DNA from: Septoria linicola
Taxonomy: Eukaryota > Ascomycota > Dothideomycetes > Mycosphaerellales > Mycosphaerellaceae
DNA length: 64,000 bases
Direction: 5' to 3'
NCBI GenBank assembly: GCA_024114885.1
Contig: CP099427.1
Coordinates: forward strand, 1,116,001-1,180,000
Position 1 is the stretch's first letter. The number at the start of each line of letters is the position of its first letter. Under the pieces are notes generated by a model. It ran no database searches. It worked only from the letters and a program-made list of their open reading frames with translations, and was not told the origin of the DNA. The position numbers and the translations under genes were made by a program. Below are positions 56,511 through 64,000 of the stretch, one piece after another.

Positions 56511-57424
56511 ATTCGCAACTTCTCACGCCGCGAAGCACAAATCTGTACGATCGGGCTCTGGCGAGGGAATGTGAGTTTATCAGTTCTGCAAATTTATCGT
56601 CCGAGGTATCATGCATAGAAACCACGCTGCGTTCTGCTTAAGCGATGCTTGTACCAGCGGTAGGTCCACTTTGTCAATGCCGATGTGGATACCAATCTAT
56701 CATCCTGGCTGTAGACATGTTCGAGAACGCGCTATATCAATGCGAGCTGGATGCAGAGTCGACACACGCTGCACAAGCGATATGGACCTCATTTGCAAGT
56801 CGCTTGTGAATGGCAGTCTTCTCTGACCGGAGTATAGATAATCGGATGAGGCTACTCTGCCAATTATAGCAGTGCTAGACACTGAGAGCACCTGCGTCGA
56901 GTTGTCAACTGTTCGTGCCTCTCACCATAGTCGTCCACAACGTGCCAGCAGCGCCGAGTCCGCCGCTTAGTAGGGTACGACTAAATCGGTAGACCTTCGC
57001 GAACCTCTCATGGTACACACGATGTACGTCTGATCATGACTTCCGATCGGAAAGGTAGTTTGTCCCCAATGCTCTTGGTGGCTACTGGTGGCCATGTTCT
57101 TGCTACTGACGATCGACTGAAGCTCGACTAAAGCTCGACTCTCATGCAAACCGTGATGACAGTCGCATAGTGCAGGATTTGGCACCGCCATCCCGATGAT
57201 ACGAGGTTTCACGTCCTTAAGTCTGATGATTCGGGTGTTCAAGTCAAGTGTCTGCAAGCGGAAAGAAGAGGAAGGGAAAGAGGAGGACCAAGACCGGCAT
57301 CGGCCGAGGGTATCCTCGTCAGCCACATGGCACAGACTTTCGTGGAGGCATGGGGATCGTCTCTTCTCCGCAAGCTCTCCATCGTCACACTTCGTCGTCC
57401 TCAGACAAGAATGCATGTTCTGCC
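56511..57424. promoter_or_regulatory. Divergent GMC oxidoreductase / Zn2Cys6 regulator promoter region
   Basis: About 0.9 kb between the two start codons. It holds the perfect 12-bp palindrome TTCCGATCGGAA (57041-57052), an everted CCG-N2-CGG arrangement of the kind bound by Zn2Cys6 dimers. It also holds a direct repeat AAGCTCGACT at 57120 and 57131 (11-base spacing). In-frame sequence upstream of the regulator's ATG (57248-57424) is open and might be translated. Confidence 0.5.
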
Positions 57425-59374
57425 ATGTTCGCTATACTGGACGCCGCGAATGGCTCCATCAATGGCAACAGGCCGAAGACATCGGCAGATCGTGCTTGCG
57501 ATCAATGCAAAGGCCGGAAGGTGCGCTGCGATATGACCAAGCCATGTCTTACTTGTGCAACAAAAGGATTCACTTGCACTTACGATAAAGCGAGGAAGAA
57601 AAGAGGTCCGGCTGGGAAGAGGATCTCGGAGATTCATCTGCATCAGAGAAGCCTATCATCTGGCGATCATGAATCTGCAAGGCCACTTCAAAGCCCACCC
57701 ATGGTCGACCTATACCGGGTATCAACTGCACCATTTGAGAGCAAAGGCCAAACATCGTCGACTGGCTTCGCAGAAGACACAAATCTTTGGTCAGCTACGA
57801 CGCCTTCCCAGAATTCAGTCGGCTTCAGTCCAAGGCCCTTTACAGATGTCAACTATCAGTCGCAGCACCATATCCCAGCAGCACCATCAGAGCGTTCGGT
57901 CCCCGCGTCGAGCGTGGAACACATGATGGCAAGTCCAGAGGCTTTCATGTTTCCAAGTTTGCCCGCCGACTCTCCATCAGGGACGGCAGACCCATTCGGT
58001 GCGATCTTGGAGCAGGAGCTACCGCCACTTGCTGATGTAGATGTCTGGCCAGCCAAAGTCAACGAGACGACTCTCTTGCCATGGATTGATGTGTATTTCA
58101 AGCGCTTACATCCGACGATCCCGATTCTCAACAGGACTAGCATCTATTCCGATATGTTGTTGCGTAAGCATCGCGTTGACCCGCAATATGGTGCGATGCT
58201 GCTTGGATTGTGCGCGTTTGCCATGACTCAGCCAGTGCAGATACATGAACGTGCTTCGATGCCATCGCGTTCTGTGCAAGCTCGAATGCTAATGGAAGAA
58301 TGTGTGAAGATGCGAGTTGCAGCAGACTTCGGAGAGAGTCCGACTATGGAGATGACACTGACCAGTTTCTTCCTATTCGCATGCCTATTTGGCAACAGCC
58401 AACATAAAGCAGCTCGACACCGTTTGCGAGAAGCAGTGGATCTGGCATATTCTCTGGGACTGCACCTTCCCGAATCGTACAGTGGCCTCAATGCGGACGC
58501 GAAAGAGCAATGGCTAAGGACGTATCTAGTCCTATCCGTGACTGAAAGAGCTTATGCACTGCAGCAGAATCACGCAATCAGCTTTCGTGGTCAGCCCGGC
58601 ATCACTGCTCGTTTCATGCAAGCTTTTGATCCTAATGTCACAAGCGAATACATCTCTTCACTAATCTTCCAGGATCAGTCAGACTCAGTTGGTATGACGG
58701 GCCTGCTATATCTAATGGACACTTTTGACGCAATCGATGAAAGCGTCATGGACTGTTGGAACGGCTTCTGTCGATTTAGCGACGGAGCATGCGAAACGTT
58801 CGATCGTCGAAGAGCTCTTCAAATGTTCAGAGCTCAGCGAAGAGCACGCGAGGCGTGCATTTCGGGCAATATATCTTTTGCTCCAACTGTCAATCCTTTG
58901 CCACTTGCGCAGTTGCTGGAAACTCAACAAGCCGACATCTCGGTCACTCAATTCTGGACTCTGAATCGTCTCTGGAATCTTTGCTTGTCTCATCAGCTTC
59001 TCCGAGAGCAATCTGATCACTGGGAGTTGCGACTCGATTTCGCTTGTCACATTGCTCATGCGCTACTGAGCTATTGCAACAAGCTAGCACTGGCTTCAAT
59101 GGAAGTCCACGGGGTGGGCATCATGGAGAAGGTCTACGACATGGCCATGGGAGTAATTGTGGCGATGAACCATTCCGCTGGAATTCATATGGAGTTCGCG
59201 TTCCCACCAATCGACGAAGATGTGATTCCTGGCAGTTCAATCAATCATGGACAGCAAGTCACAGTCAGGGAACTACTCGGAGGTCTCAGTAGGCTCATGC
59301 GGGATTTCCGAGGTGGAGATCATCCATACAATGTACAGTTCGCAACAGCTCTGGACGGTCTACCTCGAGGATAG
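57425..59374 (+). CDS. Zn2Cys6 transcription factor
   Basis: A 649-residue regulator. The binuclear zinc cluster at ~25-55 has all six cysteines (ACDQCKGRKVRCD, PCLTCATKGFTC), followed by a basic linker KKRGPAGKRISEI. A disordered Ser/Pro region (~75-210) leads to the fungal middle-homology domain (~220-500), with WIDVYFKRLHPTIPILNR and the family blocks HKAARHRLREAVDLAYSLGLH and ERAYALQQNHAISFRG. The start at 57425 (MFAILDAANG) is chosen; the ATG at 57350 would add 25 residues, and the open frame beyond it begins with GTG. It is divergent from the GMC oxidoreductase and upstream of the MFS transporter, so it may control them. Confidence 0.87.
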   Translation: MFAILDAANGSINGNRPKTSADRACDQCKGRKVRCDMTKPCLTCATKGFTCTYDKARKKRGPAGKRISEIHLHQRSLSSGDHESARPLQSPPMVDLYRVSTAPFESKGQTSSTGFAEDTNLWSATTPSQNSVGFSPRPFTDVNYQSQHHIPAAPSERSVPASSVEHMMASPEAFMFPSLPADSPSGTADPFGAILEQELPPLADVDVWPAKVNETTLLPWIDVYFKRLHPTIPILNRTSIYSDMLLRKHRVDPQYGAMLLGLCAFAMTQPVQIHERASMPSRSVQARMLMEECVKMRVAADFGESPTMEMTLTSFFLFACLFGNSQHKAARHRLREAVDLAYSLGLHLPESYSGLNADAKEQWLRTYLVLSVTERAYALQQNHAISFRGQPGITARFMQAFDPNVTSEYISSLIFQDQSDSVGMTGLLYLMDTFDAIDESVMDCWNGFCRFSDGACETFDRRRALQMFRAQRRAREACISGNISFAPTVNPLPLAQLLETQQADISVTQFWTLNRLWNLCLSHQLLREQSDHWELRLDFACHIAHALLSYCNKLALASMEVHGVGIMEKVYDMAMGVIVAMNHSAGIHMEFAFPPIDEDVIPGSSINHGQQVTVRELLGGLSRLMRDFRGGDHPYNVQFATALDGLPRG

Positions 59375-59893
59375 TGCATTCGATCAAACCACCATCTCGC
59401 AAAAGAGACCGAATGGAACTGCGAATTAGCACCCCTCGTGCGCTGTTTGACCTTTGACCTCTGGGTCTCGAGTTGCAGCGTCTCCACCTCGCAAAGTGCT
59501 ATTCATGTGCATAGCTAGACCATCGAGCTGCATGTTTGCCACGCATTCATTGCTTGTTCATGAAAAGCAACATGATATTGGTCGACATGGTCAATGACCA
59601 AATGAGGGCTTCTATGGCGCCATACTTCGTTCCCTGTAAGTTCTTGGCCAAGAGTGCCGCATCCGACACAAGCAACTCCGGGGACCTGATAACGAGATAA
59701 ACGCTGCAGAATCAACACACGAGCTTGCTGTTGCCGAGAGACAGGCGCATGGACAAGACTGTTGAACCTATGGCGTGCCTGTCGGCTGGGATATGCTCAT
59801 CTAGCATTGCAGCACGACCTGCGTTGCGGGACAGCTTGATATTCAGCGAGCATAGCCACTGCACTTCATCAACATGTCAAATACTCTTCAAGA
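59375..59893. other. Intergenic region
   Basis: Between the regulator and the transporter; no coding or repeat feature recognised. Confidence 0.55.
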
Positions 59894-61913
59894 ATGGCAG
59901 AAGTGCACGTATCGGATAAGCGTAATGTCAGCATTGTACACAACAAGGTGCCCGACTCAGACACTTCGGACGGCGGCTCGAAGGAAGATTTTGCTGCTAT
60001 TCGTGAACGGATCCTACAAGAACAAGAACTACTCAAGACGGAACCACCTACATTGCCGATCTTGACTCTGTTCCGTCGTAAGAAAACCGATGAGGAAGCG
60101 CTGAACAAGATCGCCACACAGCCGTCTGTGTATGACGATGAAGACCTCGCCAAGTACTTTGCTCCTATTCTGCAATATGAGAACTTGCATCGCCTCGACC
60201 CGACAGCACGATGGACATGGGCTGAAGAGCTGGTGAGTATGCAGATTCATGTGAATCACAGACTCGCTGACTGTGCCAGCCCGTCATCAACAAGATCGAC
60301 TGGCGAGTGACGGTCTGGGCCTCCGTGGCCTTTTTCGCTCTTGACCTCAATCGAGGCAACTTATCTCAGGCGAACACGGACAACTTCCTCGAAGACCTTG
60401 GTCTCGATCGAAATGGTAGGATTGTCGGATGGATGTGCGGCAATCTCAGCTGACCTTCTGACAGACTTCAATCTGGGCAACACTGTCTTCAGAATCGCAT
60501 TCCTCTGCGCAGAGCTACCGTCTCAGCTTATCAGCAAGAAGCTCGGTCCTGATAGGTACGATAACTCCTTGATGGAGAATATCGTACTCGCAGACTGACG
60601 AGCGTGAAGATGGATGCCCACGATCATGTGCATGTGGGCCTTTGTCGCAGCTAGTCAATTCTTCTTATCAGGTAAGACGAGCTTTCTGGTATGTCGAGCA
60701 TTGCTCAGAGCACTGCAAGGCGGGTTCATCCCAGATATCATCCTGTACCTGGTAAGCTGCGCACAATGGCTCGCTGGGACCAATTTTGTCCTTGCTTTTG
60801 CTCACACTTCTCATAGTCATACTTCTTCAAAGGCACAGAGTTGCCCTTCCGCCTCGCACTCTTCTGGACAACTCTCCGAGTCGTCGATGTAGTCGCTCCT
60901 ATTCTGGCGTTCGGCATTTTACGCATGCGCGGTTTGCATGAACGCGAAGGCTGGCGCTGGCTGTTCTTGATCGAGGGATGCATCACGCTCTTCATTGGCA
61001 TCTGGTCCCGGTTCGCGATGGCGCCCTCTCCCACACAAACAAAAGCATGGTATCGTCCGAAAGGATGGTTTACAGAACGTGAAGAGGTGATCATGACAAA
61101 CCGTATCCTGCGAGACGACCCATCCAAAGGTGATATGCACAACAGACAAGCCATCGATTGGAAGGCTTTGTGGAATTCACTGAAGGACTTCGACCTTTGG
61201 CCGATTTACATTATCGGATTGATGTTCCAGTTGCCTACTGGACCGCCAGACCAGTATCTGACATTGACACTTCGAGATCTCGGATTCAGCACCTTCGATG
61301 CTAATATACTCACCATCCCAAGCCAGGTCGCCGGCGCATTTACTGTACGCATCCCAACATCCTCCCTCGTCTCTACCACTCCAACTAACCACCTCTGCAG
61401 ATGCTCTTCTTCACCTACTTCTCCGAAATCTGGAACGAACGCTCCGGCATAGGCGCTCTCGCACAACTCCGGGCCCTCCCCTGCGTCATCGCCCTCGCCG
61501 TCCTCCCCGCCTCCACCTCCGCCTGGCCCAAATACGCCCTCGTCACCATCCTCCTCTCCTACCCCTCCGTCCACGCCATCCAAGTCGGCTGGTGTAGCCG
61601 CAACTCCAGCACCGTGCGCACACGCACTGTCTCTGCAGCTGTGTACAATATGTTTGTGCAGTTTGGCGGGATTGTGATTTCGAATGTTTATCGCTCGGAT
61701 GATCAGCCGTTGTATCGCAGGGGAAATCGGCAGTCGGTGGCGTTTGCGGTGACGAATATTGTGATTTATGGGCTGACCAAAGGGTATCATGTTTGGAGGC
61801 ATAGAGTGAGGGCGAAGGAGTGGGAGGGGATGGGGCAGGAGGAGAGGGTGAGGTATTTGGAGACGACTAAGGATACGGGGAGTAAGAGGAAGAATTTCCA
61901 ATTTGCTCATTGA
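59894..61913 (+). CDS. MFS transporter, Dal5/allantoate-permease type
   Basis: Six exons (59894-60232, 60280-60415, 60465-60555, 60610-60751, 60817-61344, 61401-61913) with introns of 47, 49, 54, 65 and 56 nt give 582 residues. A long cytosolic N-terminus (~115 residues) is unusual in length and ends in the DPTARWTWAEE block. About twelve membrane spans follow. Family marks are DWRVTVWASVAFFALDLNRGNLSQA, FLEDLGLDRNDFNLGNTVFRI, RALLRALQGGFIPDIILYLSYFF and the loop REGWRWLFLIEG. Members import small carboxylates, amides, vitamins or ureides with protons. Typical proteins have 480-520 residues, the excess being the N-terminus. Some joins interrupt helices but all keep phase. Confidence 0.88.
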
Positions 61914-62140
61914 GGGACCTGGCCAAGTCCGAGTTTGGTCGAGAGTTGTTCGTCGTAGTGACCGCCCGGCTACAGTTAACTAGAGCAACGTAGAGACCAG
62001 AACTAAGGACGTAGGCAAACCAAATCCAGCTCAGGACGATGTCCCTTTGCTGCTATCCAGATCGCAGGCTCAGCCCTCACAGGCATCGTCAAGGCATAAT
62101 GCCTATTCCCTCACCACGAAACCCCACATCACAACCTTAC

Positions 62141-62809
62141 TCAATCCTCCACCATCCTCTCCTCCCCATCCTCCCAATCCCCCTCACTCCCATCCGGCCC
62201 CTGCCCATCCAGCTTCGCAATCAATCTATCAAACACCCACACCCACTCCCTCACCTCATCAGCATACCCCACCGCCACCGCCATCACACTCTCCGTCCCC
62301 TTCGGCAACGAATTGTACTTATACTCCATCTCCGGAATCTCCACCGGATCCCGTTGCACATTACTAGTCTGATAGACATGAATCACACCCACAATTCCCA
62401 TGATCATCTCTACAACTAAATCGTGCTCCTTCTCCACACCTTTGCGTTTGTGAAGGTACTCTTTCGCCAAGCCGACGATGTCGAAAGTGTTCTTGTGGTA
62501 GTGGTCGATGAAGAATTGGAAGGCTTCTGTGGCGGCGGTTTTGACTTCGTTGAGGGTTCCAACAGCGATGGGAGCGTTGTGCTCGCATTTTCGCTTGCGG
62601 CGCTTGCAGTCGTCGCAGCGAATGGTTTTGGGCTTGGAGCTGGTTTTGGTGGCGTTGTTGAGGTAGAATGGGTAGATGGAAGCGGCTTTGGAGGCGATTG
62701 CTTGACTGAGGGTGTTGGTGGAGATGAGTTCGGGGACGTCGAGAGGGATGTAGCCGTTGAGATCGTGTTCGGGCTCATCGCTGTTGCTGGCGGTGGAGCG
62801 CGGCGCCAT
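62141..62809 (-). CDS. Uncharacterised protein with degenerate zinc-cluster-like motif
   Basis: A 222-residue single-exon protein with a good ATG at 62809. Residues ~65-75 read IRCDDCKRRKRKCEH, the basic core of a Zn2Cys6 cluster, but the second half with three more cysteines is missing, so a normal binuclear cluster cannot form. The remainder is helical (AATEAFQFFIDHYHKNTFDIVGLAKEYLHKRK) and ends in a strongly acidic tail. It could be a relic regulator or a protein in which the motif arose independently. The gene shows the same C-to-G composition switch as its neighbours. Confidence 0.6.
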   Translation of the reverse strand: MAPRSTASNSDEPEHDLNGYIPLDVPELISTNTLSQAIASKAASIYPFYLNNATKTSSKPKTIRCDDCKRRKRKCEHNAPIAVGTLNEVKTAATEAFQFFIDHYHKNTFDIVGLAKEYLHKRKGVEKEHDLVVEMIMGIVGVIHVYQTSNVQRDPVEIPEMEYKYNSLPKGTESVMAVAVGYADEVREWVWVFDRLIAKLDGQGPDGSEGDWEDGEERMVED

Positions 62810-64000
62810 GTTGTGATGGTATGAGATTGGCTGCTAGTAGATTGGTAGTTTGTGTTCTCGAGTCGCTTTTATGGAACCAGGAGCCGTTGTGCTTGTGCTG
62901 TAATGTGTAAAGATTGCGTGGGTGATGTGCCGATGGAGAGAGTGACTTCGATAGAGTGAAAGAATTGATGGCTTTGACAATACATCACTATTCACTCGTT
63001 TTTAGTCAGATTGAGTCATGTATCCAAAAGGATGATGGTCGGCTTAGTCTACCGCCACAGGAACAGAAGTGAAGGATACAACAAGCTTCACTATGGTCCT
63101 TCAGACGACGGCTACTCACTCTGTACACTTCTGTAAGAGAGGGGTTCTCGACTTGAGCATCGCCGGCTCTTGGTCAGTCGCTTTGCCATAATTGTAGTAC
63201 TGATAGTATCAGAAATACCGATTTGTTGTCCATGTGAGTCGTTGATCCGTCGGTACGCCCCAGGGCTGCTATAGGAGAAGGAAAATCGAAGTATCGCAAT
63301 TACGTTGTCGCCTACACTTGAGAGTCGATGCCTGGGACTGGATTTTTGATGTCGCACTATTGCTCAGACGGCGGTAGACTGTATATTGGTCCTCGCGCTC
63401 ACTTCTGCGTGGCGAGCAGGAGTGGACTTGCATAAGCTGCGATTGAAGCCTGCTGGAATATGCTCCTGCCTCGATTCGACTTCATAGTTCCACCTCAATC
63501 GACAACAGACCGCCACACTCGATCGCCCATACCGCTTGCGATGGTCACGCTAGCTGTGTGCCTCATGTTGCCGTGTCGTCAGCGCCCACTCACGCTCGTC
63601 AGCTGGCAAAGATATCTGACAAGACCGATGCGCCCAATTATTCAATTCCTTCCTCCCTCCAGTGGGGAACGAATAGCTGACTGGCCACTCGCATTCCTCG
63701 ATTTCCAGTGACACAAACTTGGCGCATGCTGCCTCCACATCACCGACAAGAACATGCACCCCACGAGCAGTCAAGCGCCTCCATCTGACAGCCTCTGCTA
63801 GCCCACGAACTTACTTTATCCTGCTCTCGCCCATGTCCTGAAGCGAACCACAGATGGTGGAGCAATGGCGGCTAATTTTACTTGGTTGTGTGATCAATTT
63901 GCCGTGCACGGCTTGGCCTCCTGATCGAAGGTCTGTTCAGCTTTTTCGCAGCATGCCATCCAAAACTCGAGATGTCTGAGCAAACGGTAGAAGATATCGC
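62810..64000. other. Terminal intergenic region
   Basis: No supportable gene to the window edge. Short open frames near 63460-63774 are on opposite strands and not convincing. Confidence 0.5.

Noticed and set aside
60672..60708. Possible 37-nt intron in the MFS gene (GTAAGA...CTCAG)
   Set aside because: Too short, and the unspliced reading gives the expected family sequence FFLSGKTSFLVCRALL.

Overview
The window is a gene-dense piece of a filamentous ascomycete nuclear chromosome (Pezizomycotina, probably a Dothideomycete). Genes lie on both strands, are mostly monocistronic and separated by 0.1-1.9 kb. Introns are short (47-85 nt), with GT..AG ends and CTAAC/CTGAC-like branch points. Protein families typical of filamentous fungi are present: CFEM, HsbA, Zn2Cys6 regulators, Dal5-type MFS, GH47, a Con-8-like protein and ABCC/Yor1. 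No rRNA, tRNA, intact transposon or CRISPR array was seen. Species-level placement is inference only.

Layout. 0-9 kb: a Dsl1/ZW10-type vesicle tether (minus), a small secreted Cys-rich protein (minus), M1 aminopeptidase Ape2 (minus) and a frameshifted NmrA-like reductase (minus). 10-16 kb: a RING/RGG protein, a small Con-8-like protein and a broken secreted PAN-like gene. 17-27 kb: an F-box-like protein, GH47 alpha-mannosidase, a secreted histidine-phosphatase-like protein, a CFEM GPI protein, a divergent RNase III-fold protein and a decayed RNase H-like remnant. 27-44 kb: a Yor1-like ABC transporter, a very large Ser-rich protein, a C2-domain protein and a four-exon AAA ATPase, all minus. 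44-54 kb: an Rcr-like membrane protein, several weakly supported small genes, a J-domain protein, and EMC2 and ATG5 as a divergent pair. 54-64 kb: HsbA, a secreted GMC oxidoreductase, a Zn2Cys6 regulator divergent from it, a seven-segment-like (six-exon) MFS transporter and a small uncharacterised protein.

How genes may work together. Housekeeping membrane-traffic and proteostasis functions dominate (Dsl1, EMC2, ATG5, J-protein, Rcr, GH47). The 54-62 kb block (surface-binding HsbA, secreted oxidoreductase, pathway-type regulator, small-acid transporter) looks like a compact extracellular-catabolism module, but this rests on adjacency only. Starts were moved to the first plausible ATG wherever the longest open frame began at a non-ATG codon, and exon joins were deduced by hand from splice sites and reading phase.

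The most unusual signals are: repeated local C-rich to G-rich strand-composition switches centred in genes across 39-63 kb; a four-copy, helically spaced TGAGCGT array upstream of the Dsl1 gene; and three decayed genes whose lesions can be named (14-bp duplication, one-base deletion, nonsense plus frameshift).
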